Shown piece after piece: positions 1-10,823 of a DNA stretch of 64,000 bases (the stretch's first letter is position 1; every line of letters begins with the position of its first letter). A program made the position numbers and the translations under genes. Location of the stretch: NCBI GenBank assembly GCA_022579005.1, contig MU401520.1:117920-181919 (forward strand), read 5' to 3'. The stretch comes from Poronia punctata (Eukaryota; Ascomycota; Sordariomycetes; Xylariales; Xylariaceae). The notes beneath the pieces were generated by a model that saw only the letters and a program-made list of their open reading frames with translations, was not told where the DNA came from and did not search any database.

Positions 1-951
1 CCTGTATGGATCTGCATAGCGCTCATCACCGTGGTCGGGATCCCAGTCTACTTCGCAACGGGATACCTCATGCCCTTTGAAGTATTCGTCTTCATCCTCT
101 TCTGGACCACATCCATCCAATTCCAGCGAACCCTCCGTTCCTCCCACTTCATCTTCCAGCTCCCACGTCTACGATCCAGCTTGATAATCCTCGCCAACCC
201 AATCCTCATAACATGGGCCCTAGGGACCGCGTACATGTTCGCCAAGAAAGCATGCACAGGCAACGACATGGCCTCCATCATAAGCGAATTCCGCCACAAC
301 GGCTCCCTATCATCCTGCATCCTGGAAATCTTACGGTCCGGCAACAACACCCCCGATATCCGTCCCTATCTCGGCGCCGGCGATCTCGCTAGCCCCTTAC
401 TAGACGCCGGCGTCGCATGCATGGGTCTCAAAATGTACGAATACCGCGCCGAGTTATGGGCCAGCCTCGGCACCGTATCCATCACCTGCATCACATTGGC
501 AGCCATCGGCGTCTTCGGCAACGTCCTCGTAGGCTACGGATTAGGTCTCCCCCCCGCCGACGCATTCGCATTCGCCAGTCGTTCCGCGACACTAGCTCTA
601 GGGATCCCGGCCATCGAGAATCTCGGCGGGAGCGCAACCCTCACCAGCGCAACCGCCGTCTTCAGCGGGGTCTTGTTCCAGATGGTAGGAGATTGGGTAT
701 TCGCCTTGTTGAAAGTCGACCATCACGGCAAGAAAAAGGAGAACAGACACGGGGAAGATTGGATCGTTGTCGCGGCGGGCGTCACCGTGGGAATCAATGC
801 TGCTGCTATAGGCACCGCTCATCTGATCGAGAGGGATTCCAGAGCTACGGCTTATTCGGCCTTGGCCATGATTATGTTTGGGGCTGCGATTGTGGCTATT
901 ACGTCTGTGCCGGGAGTTGCTGGCTTTGCCATGTCTTGGTGGACGAGATAG
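1..951 (+). CDS. LrgB-like integral membrane protein (C-terminal part, 5' end outside window)
   Basis: The frame is open from the first base of the window, so the gene is cut by the window edge and about 316 C-terminal residues are visible. The GTG at 31 is an internal valine codon, not a start. The protein is strongly hydrophobic with many membrane segments. The last ~150 residues carry the LrgB signature: a stretch containing ALGIPAIENLGG, then a short loop, then GINAAAIGTAHLIERDSRATAYS. Bacterial LrgB/CidB proteins and the plant plastid glycolate/glycerate transporter PLGG1 share this fold; fungal members are longer and of unknown substrate. I infer a carboxylate transporter-like role, probably in an organelle or plasma membrane. 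The family call is firm, the function is not. Confidence 0.82.
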   Translation, partial: PVWICIALITVVGIPVYFATGYLMPFEVFVFILFWTTSIQFQRTLRSSHFIFQLPRLRSSLIILANPILITWALGTAYMFAKKACTGNDMASIISEFRHNGSLSSCILEILRSGNNTPDIRPYLGAGDLASPLLDAGVACMGLKMYEYRAELWASLGTVSITCITLAAIGVFGNVLVGYGLGLPPADAFAFASRSATLALGIPAIENLGGSATLTSATAVFSGVLFQMVGDWVFALLKVDHHGKKKENRHGEDWIVVAAGVTVGINAAAIGTAHLIERDSRATAYSALAMIMFGAAIVAITSVPGVAGFAMSWWTR

Positions 952-1763
952 ACATATACCTTAAGTAAGGTAGACGTTTAGGAACTGCCTACGATACTCT
1001 TTTGCTCTTGCGAAGAAAAAAAAAGCTTCGGGATTTGGTACATACAGAGATTATGACTAGGTTTTGCTCCCCTAGGTACTACTAGCTGTACATAACATAA
1101 GGTTTAGGCCTGGAATTATTAGCGATGCATGTTTTGTCTTTATTGTATTCATTCCGAGATCGATTTTGATGTGACGACTGTGAGCCAAAGAGGGGGTTGG
1201 GCTGGGTTATTAAAGGGGGGTGAATAAATCGCGTAGTACCCCTTTTACTAAAGGAACCCAGCTTCCCCCTTTTACGCTAAGCTGGAATTAATGTTTGTTC
1301 TTAGTTGTTATAAGATGAGTTGCCACGCGGTAAACATGTAAAAGCAATTTCGGATACCAACGTTGATTACTATTAGCTTATATATGCCTCGTATGCTCTC
1401 ACTGCCGCCAGAGACGTCGAATCTCGACAACACACAATCGGGTCATAGTTCGCCAGGCAACTGATCTCCGCCACTATAAGCATCATTACGAAAAGGCAAC
1501 ACCTTGAAGCACCGATGAGCTTGCTGTAAGGACTGATTTGTATTATCTTTGCTCTTGTTCTTGAAACTCGACAAAACTTTTAAGCCTAGAGGCCCCATAT
1601 TGTCTTCGTTCTTATGCATCGCTACCAAAGTGAAAGCAGGAACCCAACAAATTCGAGTCCCTGCATAACCTCCGCTCTCTACCATAATTTTATTGATTGG
1701 GGTTTTTTTTTTTCTTCTTCATTATTTCTTTCCTCTTCCTTTTTCCACGTTCCTTTTTATTTA
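952..1763. other. Intergenic region
   Basis: Convergent 3' flanks of the LrgB-like gene and the ESS1 gene. It holds AT-rich stretches and a T-run near 1707-1716. Short open frames (for example 1443-1685 on the minus strand) have no recognisable protein character. I see no RNA gene. Confidence 0.5.
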
Positions 1764-2400
1764 TCACTCAAGTCGTTCGATCAAATGCAGCCCACTCGCC
1801 GTCTCAACAACACCACTCATCTGACCGGGCTGGAGCGCAAAAGCAGCCTCTTCAAACTCCTGCTGCATATCCCCTTTCCCAAAATATCCCAAGTCGCCCC
1901 TTTTACGCGCCGAGCTACAATCGCTCTCGGACGTGGCCAATTCGCCCAAGGTGGTAGCTCCCGACTTGATCTTTTGTTCGTGGCCCTGGATGATCTCCAG
2001 CGCCTCTTCCTTACTCCGCGTGATTCTGTCTTCGCGCCAGCTCGCCGGTCGTCGACTATCGCGGTGTTTGACGAGTAGATGGGCGGCGCGGATCTTGCCC
2101 TCGACGCGGCCGGCGCTCGGCCCGCCTTGTGATGCGGAATGGTGCGTTGCCATGAACTTCTTGAGTTTCTCCGTGTCGGTCCCCGCGGGCGGCTCCCATC
2201 GCGATACGCGGTCGACCGTGTTGAAGTAGTAGGGGAGGTTCTTGGAGTTGCTGTGGCGCACCTCCCAGCCTTGGGGCAGTCCGCTCTCGTCCTATGCTTG
2301 TTGTGAGCATGTGGCCCCTATAGGTAAAGTAGGCGACAGGTGGATGAGGCAGGACTGTCTTCGAGTAAGTAGCTGGGGTTCAATTCCTGGAGCTTACCAT
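1764..2400 (-). CDS. ESS1: Peptidyl-prolyl cis-trans isomerase of the Pin1/Ess1 type (WW + parvulin)
   Basis: Proposed exons, minus strand: 2400-2398 (ATG only) and 2291-1764, with a 103-nt intron (GTAAGC...CATAG). The product is 176 residues, close to yeast Ess1. Residues ~5-38 form a WW domain (GLPQGWEVRHSNS, YYFN, W34-E-P-P). From ~60 the parvulin domain runs to the last residues: IRAAHLLVKHRDSRRPASW, the phosphate-binding R-x-x-S-W loop, SDCSSARKRGDLG, and a C-terminus GLHLIERLE that ends exactly where the family ends. Ess1/Pin1 isomerises phospho-Ser/Thr-Pro bonds, notably in the RNA polymerase II C-terminal tail, in the nucleus. The oddity is the first coding exon, which holds only the start codon; without it there is no ATG in frame before the WW domain. 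Confidence 0.92.
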
Positions 2401-3444
2401 CTTTTGTTTTATATATTTGCAAAAAGCCTACGGCGGCAACGACTTGGTTGGTGTGTATCACCTAGGGAACTCCAATCGGCTTCGAAAGAGTAGCTGTTTA
2501 AAGGAAATGCTTCTAGGGATAAAGTAGGTGCTTCAAGACGGTTACCGTGTTAGCCGGGGCGTTGCAATTCAATAAGTCTCCTTTGCATACTTACACAACA
2601 GGTCTACCTATAACCAGTAACGTACGTGATGTGAATCTGAGAGAGAGACAGAGATAGAAAGGAGGGCTTGTAGACCTTTTAGCCAAAAGCTGGATGACGA
2701 AATGGGAAGCTGGCTGGACGTAGGTAGGTACTATTTATATATAGAATGTGACTTTGTGGTTGATGGTGGGTTACGTGACGATGTCCGGAGTGGTCTTGTG
2801 ATGTTGTTTAATGGTTGATGCGGGGCTCCTGGGCAACCGTGACCCTGATTTAAGGAACTTTGCTTGGCCGAGGGGTTCGTTTTGTGGATTTAAATGTAGG
2901 AACCTTCCAGGTACCTTACCTTGTTCTGTGGGACCGGTTGGTGTGACTAGGTAGAGTACGGACTGTTTCCTGCATGTACCTCTCTGAGGTAGCAACCATG
3001 TCGGTACTCCGACTTTCTCTAGTCCGTGTACGTAACTGATACAGTATACCCGATCCAGTTGCGTGTGGATTTACTGTGTAGAACCTTGATATATTGTTAT
3101 ATGTACTGTTAGTGGCAAACCTTACACGTTAAACAAATATGCACAAATCGGGCGGGAGCTTTAACCTCAATGTTGGCCAAGAAACCTGAGCTGCACATGT
3201 CAAGTCTGTCCGTCTGCTTTGAATAAACTTTAAGAACTACAGGGACAATCCAAACGCAAATACTCATAGACGATAGGCAATTTGCTTTGAAAGTGTTCTC
3301 CCCCTACCAGTCGCATTATATATATTGTGACAGTTCCCCCAACAGTCCTCTTCACAACTCGCTCATCCTTCTACATCGCACGCCTCTCCCATCTACCACC
3401 AGGCAAAAACATCACTCTTGTCATTCACCCAAAGAAACGTCAAC
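2401..3444. other. Intergenic region between divergent ESS1 and RPB9
   Basis: About 1 kb that must contain both promoters. It has GTAGGTA-type runs (2720-2735) and a GAGA-rich stretch (2638-2665). No gene or RNA is recognisable. CT-rich sequence at 3340-3400 lies just upstream of the RPB9 start, as is common for fungal promoters. Confidence 0.5.
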
Positions 3445-3958
3445 ATGGCGTCTCCACAGTCAACCACATCCGCCGCCGCCGAAGTGCCCAGCAAGAACAA
3501 CCTGGAGCAGATCACATTCCGCTTCTGCGCCGAGTGCGCAAACATGTTATACCCCAAGGAAGATGAAGACTCGCACAGGCTCATGTTCACCTGTCGAACT
3601 TGCCAGTATACGGAACCGGCAAGCTCGAGCTGTGTGTTCCGGAACATTCTGAACAATGCCGCTGGCGAGACTGCGGGTGTCACGCAGGATGTCGGCTCAG
3701 ATCCTACGGTAGGTTTATGTTCCTTTTGTACTTTTTCAACGTGGATTCATTCTGACTTGTGTGAAATAGCTCCCTCGGTCAAATAAGACGTGCCCTGCTT
3801 GTCAGCATGAGGAGGCTGTCTTCTTTCAATCGCAACAAAGAAGTGCCGAGACTGGCATGGTGAGTAAATCCTCCCAAACCCAAATTTTTGCAATATCCTA
3901 ACCATTTACCTAGAAACTGTTCTATGTCTGTTGCGAATGCGGTCACATTTTCCAGTGA
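3445..3958 (+). CDS. RPB9: DNA-directed RNA polymerase II subunit RPB9
   Basis: Exons 3445-3708, 3770-3859 and 3914-3958 keep frame (phases 0 and 0) and give 132 residues. The N-terminal zinc ribbon reads FRFCAECANMLYPKED followed by FTCRTCQY. The C-terminal TFIIS-like ribbon is split by the two introns: LPRSNKTCPACQHEEAVFFQ, SQQRSAETGM, then KLFYVCCECGHIFQ. All eight zinc cysteines of the family are present. Rpb9 sits on the jaw/lobe of Pol II and supports transcript cleavage, start-site choice and fidelity. The start at 3445 was chosen because the protein begins with MASPQ and a family-length tail before the first ribbon; an ATG at 3418 in the same frame would add nine residues. Confidence 0.95.
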
Positions 3959-4569
3959 TTGGCACGTTTAGGAAATGTCAGCAAAAGGGTTAATTTTCAA
4001 CTGTTTATAAGGGGTCGGAGTTTGAGGCGCAAAGTTGCAGGTTGACTATACTTTGCATTACGACAGACTGGTTTTCTGAAAAGGGAAAACAAGCAATAAT
4101 ATCTTGAGCACTGCTTTTGCTAGAGGATTGCGCATGACTATTTCTCTAAACAGGCTACACCAAATAGCCATACTATTGGATCTCGACTTGTCTGGAGATA
4201 TGAACACGCCTATGATTATGATAGGCAGTCTTCTGGTTTTGATGGGCAGGTAGATGGATTACGCATCATATTGGCAAAAGACCATGTCTAGACAGGCCCT
4301 CCCTAAATATCAACTCCTTGAAAATGCGCTTGGTATAGTACAATGTTGATCCACCCGAATACTTTTCCTAGTCGTACAGTCCATGCCCCTATTACATAGG
4401 CGAGTTGAACTGCAGGGGCATATTGAGGCAGCTACGCCGGGCCGGGGCTCCACCAACTCCGCTATCCATGGTATCATGTTCCTCGTCGCCGTCCGTCTTC
4501 GGGCGTATTCTTCGATCAACCACGGCGTGTGTGGAAGGGAAGGCGTCTCGGGAAGAAATAGACACACAA
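3959..4569. other. Intergenic region, 3' ends of RPB9 and uL14m
   Basis: The two genes converge here. Overlapping open frames at 4310-4694 on both strands sit in GC-rich sequence just past the uL14m stop but show no domain. I read them as chance frames or UTR. Confidence 0.45.
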
Positions 4570-5158
4570 TTACGCGTGCATGGGGGCCATGCTAAGAATC
4601 TTGCCCCATTTCCGTCTCCGCAGCTCGGCACCGACAACACCGTTGACACGGGTGCCGATAGGATCACCGGCCTTGTTGACCAAGACGCACGCATTATCGT
4701 CGAATTTCACGACGGTGCCGTCAGGTCGCTGCACCTGCTTCCTCGTCCGTACCACGATAGCATGTCGGATGTCGCCGCGCTTCACTTTGTTCGCTGCCGA
4801 GGTCGTGCTCATGCCTGCGTCGCTAGCACCGCGTTGCTTCTGTACGATGGCTACGAATCGGTCGCCTGAAGTGAAGGGATACACATGTTAGCGTGTCCGG
4901 GAGCTGGGGGAGATTGTGGGCGGTTCATAATCATGAACTTGGGAATCGGGCATCGATCCGAGGAGTGAAAGCATAGCTTTTGCCATACCTATTGTTGCGT
5001 GTCTCTTTTGGCCAATAACAAGGGCGCATTCGACAACGGCTGCCCCCGAGTTGTCGATGCAATTTAACATGCTCTAAAGCCACCATTGTGAGTAAGACTT
5101 TCCAAGTTGCGTCTATAAGAATGGGATTATTAACTCGAAATACCTTTAGCTGAATCAT
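4570..5158 (-). CDS. MRPL38: Mitochondrial large-subunit ribosomal protein uL14m
   Basis: Exons, minus strand: 5158-5144 (MIQLK), 5073-4989, 4865-4570. The phases fit and the product is 131 residues. The sequence has the uL14 pattern: [20 protein letters not shown] at the start, a middle [13 protein letters not shown], then [30 protein letters not shown] and the basic end [11 protein letters not shown]. uL14 binds 23S-type rRNA at the subunit interface. The match to the bacterial/mitochondrial form rather than cytosolic Rpl23 points to the mitoribosome. There is no obvious long presequence, as in yeast Mrpl38. The first intron donor GTATTT is weak but is required by the conserved N-terminus. 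Confidence 0.92.
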
Positions 5159-6752
5159 CTTGTCCCCTTCTCCCGCCAATGCAGGGCTTCAATCCAGTCT
5201 ATTATTATAGTGACGTGCTGGAGATGGGACAAGATGAGATGCGTGGATGCGGAATGTATCGGCCCTGAGCTCAAAAAATTAGGGCGGTCAGTGTTGATTG
5301 GTTAGCTTGAGCATTGAGAAGCACCGCCACACATAGCCTTGCAACCTCACTCTTGAGTCTTGAGTCTCGACGCCCCCGATTAGGTCATCCCAAGCTGACA
5401 GGAAACTCCCAAACTTTCAACTCATATCGGGTATTTCCATTTCTATCACGTTACATTATGACCAAGCACGAGTACATTCAGTTGCCTTGGCGGCTACTTA
5501 TATACTTGTTCTATGTACAGCTGTATTCTCTGCCTTTGCTGATATATCTAGGCATGCTCGGATGTCTCAACCCGCTTCTTTAGGCATCGTATTCCCGTAC
5601 CATATGTTTCAAAAGCACTGATTTATTTCCTATAGTATGACGACGTAATATCGGTTGTGTAAGTATGTAATGCAGGGGCTGAATACATCCCTCCTTTCTC
5701 CTCAGGCACTCAGGCAGCAGGCTAGCCTACCTGGTCAGATTGCCCAAGATTACTCGTACCTACTTACCGCGTACCTACTGTCCTACCCAATACCAGGCAG
5801 GGCGTTTGCCGGCTTGTTGGGTGTAAGTTATGATGGCCATTTCTGTGATTTGTGGCTGAAGCAGTTCTTGTTTGCAAAAGGTGCTAGGCACTAGGTAAGA
5901 CGAAGTTTGCGCTAATGCGTCCACCAAGGTTCGCATCCCAGCCCAGTGGTGCTGATCATGAGAGTTTGGCAAATTCAGCCCCTGTCTAGACTCCAAATTG
6001 GGTCAAACGCGGGTTTGTGTCTGGGGGTCTCGAGATGGTTGACCTGCCACCCTGCTTACCCGCTTTTTGCGCCGCTCTGGTTGCTGCTTCTGAACAATAG
6101 TACAACCTCTCTTTTCTCTCCTTTCTTTTCTTCTGTCTCTCCCTTATTGCCCAGACGTTTTTACTCGTTGGTTATTAGACGACGGGCTCCCAAAAAGCCT
6201 TACCACGGTCATTACATATCTCTTATAAGCGCCCATTGTTTATATTTGCAGCCCGCGTCGTTTTGTTTTTACTGCCCGTCGTGTACTTCCAAGCCGTCCT
6301 GCATTACTCGGTCACATCCACATAATTTGTTACATGACGTGATCTTAGCTTCAACTTTGTTGGCACCCGCATTCGCATACAGCATTGGAGTTGCAGCTCG
6401 GTGGTTTACCATCCAATGCTTCATTTCCAAACAAATTCGGAAGAAGCAGAGAAGGAAACGAGCCATCCAACCAATCTCATAGGCACTCAAGATTTGAGTG
6501 TCAACTCTCAACATTCTTAAATAGCAGTTTCATGATCGCCAATCAGATACGGGTGCAGACCTTCTACAAATCCTCGTAGAAGCACCCGTCAAGAATAGCC
6601 GGCTCAATTGCGCGGGGCCGAGCATTCAAACCCACGTTTGCGGAAGCTTATATCGACGGCCCTAACTCTACCCTCCCGTCCGCGGCTTTGCGGATTTCTA
6701 AGCCCCCGCATTACTACTCAGACCAGATCTGTCGACAGTATCCGTCGTAACG
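5159..6752. other. Intergenic region between divergent uL14m and SET9
   Basis: About 1.6 kb with pyrimidine-rich tracts (6105-6150) and GTACCTAC-type motifs. Longer chance frames such as 5946-6482 are cysteine/serine/leucine-rich translations of CT-rich DNA and are not credible. No RNA gene seen. Confidence 0.5.
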
Positions 6753-8940
6753 ATGAAGACTCCCACATCCGGGAAAAAGCCGGCCCTCACTTTGGCGCAG
6801 CTGTCATCATACGATGATATACTCACCGATGTGCTCGTGGACCATGTGAGTTTAAACAAGCACATGAGACAATTGTTTTGTTCGGCGCTCTATAGGCCAA
6901 CCAACCTCTAACATTTCTATTTCCTTTTAGTCCTATTACTGGACAACAATCCCAAAGAACCGACCTTCTTACCACCCTTCAAGGGGAGTTCGGGAAGAGG
7001 AGGTGACAAAGATAATCCAGTCGCATTTAATAGTGGACCCCGACGTGGAGGTTGCCGAATCTAAATTACTCCAGCTTGACGGCCTGCGGAGGTTTTATGG
7101 TGGGCTAAGGACACCCAAGGAGCAAGATGACTTCCGCGCACATCTCCGCCGTTACATGCAGATTTATCTGCCTGATTGTCCATATGAAGTCTCATCCACT
7201 AACAGGTACACTATTTACAACCACGAGGCAGCTATCATGGCGCGTAAGTATATCAAGAGAGGCCAACCAGTCAAGTATCTGTCTGGAATCCAGGTCATGA
7301 TTACGGAAAAGGAGGACAAGGAGCTGGCAAAGAGGAAGAAGGACTTCAGCGTGATAATCAGCGCAAGGAATAAGTGTGCTGCCCTCTTCATGGGTCCTGC
7401 CCGGTTCGCTAATCACGACTGCGACGCAAATGCTCGCTTGATGATCACCGGCCAGGCGGGCATCGAGATTGTCGCTACACGGGACATCCAGGCTGGCGAG
7501 GAGATAACCGTCTCGTACGCGGAAAACTATTTCGGCGAGGATAATTGCGAGTGTCTGTGCAGGACATGCGAGGAGAAATGTGCAAATGGTTGGTCCCAGG
7601 CTGAGGGAGCCCCCGTACTGAAGAAGAGCATAGAAGACTCTACCTCTGAAGGATACTCCCTACGCAGACGAAGAAGAGGCGACAGCTGCGCCTCGGCTTC
7701 ACGCACTCCCTCTGTCACTCCAGACCTACGACCGCGGATCCGCAAGACGAAACCGAAAAGAGACGGCGAAAGTGCAGAGCGGGATTCGCACTGTAACTCG
7801 CCTGCTCCTCACGACCTACTTCGGGAGAAGCGAAAGAGGGAATTCGATTCATTACAGTCTCCTCCCATTACACCAGCAAAGCGACTGAAGAGGCTTTTGT
7901 ATGAGGTGGACCCTGTCCCTATCGCGGACGAGCTAGAGAGACGAAAGAGTGACGACGCCACTTGTAGTGAAAATTCGGCATCGGACACAGCCAGCACTGA
8001 CGCGGCGGCAATGACGGATGTGACGACACCTGAAGAGGACGCTAAGGAAGCTATTTTGCGGTCGCCAACCTTGACACCCGTTCGAAATCGGCTATCGACT
8101 TTGAAGAAAGAGGACACCGAGCTGTCACTGACGGATCTCTCGCGGGCACCGTCCGTACCGCCCGTCTTGGTTACGGATTCCGATGATAGCAACATTACAG
8201 TCTCGGCTCCTGTGGTCATCAACGGCCAAGTCGGTGAGCTTCCATCGATCAACTTGGTGTCTTTGCCAGCCCCCATTACTGCTGTCTCCGAAAAGCCACT
8301 CGCTATCTCGGCTGGTCCGAATGAGAAAACTTCAGAGGTGTCTAGTGAGGCCCCCGAGCACAGTCGGGGAAGGGGAAGAGGAAGAGGAAGGCCGAGAAAA
8401 GGCGAAGAGCGCAAGACGTTGGAAACAACGGAGGAGCCGGTTCATGTACCCAAGGGGCGGGTCCCCGGGGACTATACGCTTACACCGGTTCTTCTAGCCG
8501 AACCTAACATGGCTTGGATCCACTGCACCATTTGCGGCGATGCCTTTGTCCAACAAAACGCCTACTTCACCCGAAGTTCCTGCTTCCGATGCGAACGGCA
8601 TTCCAAGCTTTACGGCTATGTATGGCCGAAAACCGAGAAAGAGGGTCCCCACGATAAAGAGGAGCGGATTCTCGACCACAGGACGATCCATCGGTTTTTG
8701 GACACGGAAGAAGAGGCTAAAATCAGGGGTCGTAAACCCCCTTCGTCATATGCGACGCCAGTCCTAGGGGGAGAAACGACAACACCTGGAAAGCGAGGTC
8801 CGGGGAGACCGAGGAAGTATCACTTGCCACTTTCCTCCACCCCCAGCATTGCGCAAGGACAATCCGAGGACGAAGGCTCTATAAATGTGCGACGTACGAG
8901 CCGAAGAAGGACGTTGAGCTCAAAGGTCATCGCATGCTAG
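6753..8940 (+). CDS. SET9: Histone H4-K20 methyltransferase SET9 (SUV4-20/KMT5 family)
   Basis: Exons 6753-6845 and 6931-8940 give 700 residues. The N-terminus (LAQLSSYDDILTDVLVDH, SYYWTTIPKN) matches SET9/SUV4-20 proteins. The SET domain occupies roughly residues 110-235, with the cofactor/catalytic stretch MGPARFANHDCDANARL (NHDC near 192-195), GEEITVSYAENYFG and the post-SET cysteines ECLCRTCEEKC. A long serine/threonine-rich low-complexity middle follows. Two AT-hook-like segments are present (RGRGRGRGRPRKG and GKRGPGRPRKY). A C-terminal zinc-binding block (IHCTICGDAFVQQN, SSCFRCERH, YGYVWPKTEKEG) is also typical of fungal SET9. The enzyme methylates H4K20 in nucleosomes; the AT-hooks suggest added DNA contact. 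Confidence 0.93.
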
Positions 8941-9479
8941 GCAGATAACGCATCCGACCTCCCCGGCTTGTGGAATTCTTTTTCACAGTTGGGTAAGCAT
9001 ACGAGTACTTACTTTTAACTGTATCATACCTAGTCTGTCTGGCTTTGGGAACATTGTTTTGTTTCCGTGGCCTTGCATAATGAATGCCCCGAGATGATAC
9101 ATCCAGGAAAAGGTTGTATATTCAAGTCGTTCCGCGTATACAAGTTTTTGCTGGGCGGGTTTTCCGCATTCAATAATAATACCCTAGATCTGACTTTTTT
9201 TACTTTTCATTTGCTTCCGACCGTTACAGACTCAATAGGTGATCAACTTGATGTGATTTTTTGATAATAATTCAAGTTGCAGTAAAAAAGCAGCCCGTCT
9301 AACGAGATATTCCGGTCGCATTTAAATCGACGAGCTCTTTTTTTCGCCTTTGTCCCCCTTCAACTTGTACAAGGTTAAGTAAGTTGTAGGTCTTTAAGAA
9401 TGTGTCCTTCCGTTTTCAGAATACAACGCGTCCCGACTTTCTTTGATGTTTGTTTGTTCCATGCCGTCTCATAAACAGA

Positions 9480-9512
9480 CCAACCAACCAACCAACCAAC
9501 CAACCAACCACC
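9480..9512. repeat. (CCAA)n microsatellite
   Basis: About seven to eight perfect CCAA units directly read in the sequence, in the leader region of the small membrane-protein gene. Confidence 0.95.
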
Positions 9513-9750
9513 TATCTACATGTAACTATCTCCCTTTCTTTGTCCTGTTACTTCCCTACCAGCGTTGCAGTTACACATCATGCCCGAATACCTACCTACC
9601 TTACCTTAGCTATTACCAGATTTCTAGAAACCTTGGTCAGAAGAGCCATCCGTATAGCATTCATTCATTAACAGTTCTCAAGAGGTTGGAGCGTATTTCG
9701 AAGTATACGTCTTATTCCCTCCCTACTCCCCAAGTTCCCACATCTCCTCT

Positions 9751-9775
9751 CCTCTACTCTACTCTACTCTACTCT
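9751..9775. repeat. (CTACT)n microsatellite
   Basis: About four to five CTACT units in a CT-rich tract 30-55 bp upstream of the proposed start codon at 9805. It could act as a pyrimidine-rich fungal promoter or leader element. Confidence 0.9.
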
Positions 9776-9804
9776 CTCCTTGTCAACTCAACCGTGGAGG
9801 ATAT

Positions 9805-10520
9805 ATGACGGAAGTAAGTTACTAAAGCCAATATATCTTTGAAATGAGTACCCCCCCCCCCCCCCCTTCTTCCCTTACGTATTCATCATCCCACACTCAC
9901 TAACCCAACAATATAAACCTACCTAGATAAACAACAACAATGCCTTCCCAACCACCACCAAAATATCCAAAATCCTAGAAGCAGGCACAACAATCCTTGT
10001 CTTCGAAATCGCAAAACTAGTCATTATTCTTGTTATTGCTTTTTTTATTGGGAGTTGGAGAGATTCCTCTTCTTCTTCTTCTTCTTCTTCTGATAATAAT
10101 GAGCGGACGAGGGATTTATTTATGCGGTTGAGCAGTAGTGCAAGTATTTCTCCAAATCAAGGGACTGTGAGAATGAAAACGGAGACTACTAGTGAAAGTG
10201 CGGAAAAGGGAAAGGGAGAAATAATTCCTTATAATCCCGACGCCATCGAGAGGATGACATCTCAGACTCTGGCATATCCGAAATTACCGTTACCTGCGAG
10301 AATACCGATTTTGAGAGGGGCGGAACGGCTTGGGACTGGGACTGGGACTGGGATTGGGAGGAGATATTTGAGACAGAGGGTTAAGATGAAATATGCTTTT
10401 GGTGAAGGGGATACTGGGGATCTTTGGCGGGTGGGTCCGAGGGGTGTTGATACTAGGGAAAGGGGAAGTGCAGGGGGGGGAGGGGAAGGGGGGTATGCAT
10501 TGGATAGGCGGTGGGTTTAG
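9805..10520 (+). CDS. Unrecognised small protein with one N-terminal membrane span
   Basis: Proposed exons 9805-9813 (M-T-E) and 9927-10520, with a 113-nt intron (GTAAGT...CTAG, branch-like CACTAAC at about 9898) containing a C16 run. The product is 200 residues. The second exon has no ATG until 10122, but the frame is open back to 9927 and encodes a clear signal-anchor (residues ~24-44, ILVFEIAKLVIILVIAFFIG), then WRD and a poly-Ser tract encoded by TCT repeats. After it come a conserved-looking segment (YPKLPLPARIPILRG, RRYLRQRVKMKYAFGEGD) and a Gly-rich, charged end. I do not recognise a family. The membrane span and clean splice signals argue it is real; the repeats and simple composition argue for caution. 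Confidence 0.6.
9851..9866. repeat. Poly-C tract (C16) inside an intron
   Basis: Sixteen consecutive C residues between donor and branch site of the small membrane-protein gene. On the transcript this would be a C-rich, on the antisense a G-rich tract. Confidence 0.95.
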
Positions 10521-10823
10521 GTAAGAAGCGTGAAGGTTACGGGGATTTGGATGATGGAGCTTCGTGAGGCTCGGATTGTTATAGTATTTACTTCTCGTAT
10601 GTATATATTTATTGTTTTGAATCTAAAGGAGAATCCCATGTCTATTACGGTTAATGTGATGGCCATGCCTGGAACCCAAAGGCGACCGTATATAATATAA
10701 GGAAATCTTCGCTTGATGTGATGTTACAAAGGACGAGACGTTTGTTGGAAATCTCGACATCGTGTATAAGTAACTAGAAGAGAAAATAGGATATCTAGTG
10801 GGGGGAAAATGACAATAAAAGAT
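10521..10823. other. Intergenic region, convergent 3' ends
   Basis: Short AT-rich spacer between the small membrane-protein gene and the tyrosinase gene. Nothing else recognised. Confidence 0.5.

Larger units (their letters stand above)
8941..9804. other. Intergenic region rich in microsatellites
   Basis: 3' flank of SET9 and 5' flank of the next gene. It contains a CCAA tetranucleotide run and a CTACT pentanucleotide run, listed separately. The 121- and 73-residue open frames at 9443-9808 are translations of these repeats. Confidence 0.5.

Noticed and set aside
31..33. GTG as the start of the LrgB-like protein
   Set aside because: The frame stays open to the window edge and a eukaryotic gene would not normally start at GTG; the true start is outside.
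417..968. 183-residue Arg-rich frame overlapping the LrgB-like gene
   Set aside because: Shifted-frame shadow; the LrgB frame has clear family motifs.
2372..2394. tRNA B-box-like GGGTTCAATTCC in the ESS1 intron
   Set aside because: No acceptor, D or anticodon stems can be built around it.
4310..4694. Overlapping frames just past the uL14m stop
   Set aside because: uL14m already has its full family length; the frames differ in phase and have no recognisable content.
7809..8414. 201-residue Ser-rich frame antisense to SET9
   Set aside because: Reverse reading of the low-complexity middle of SET9; no start context or homology.
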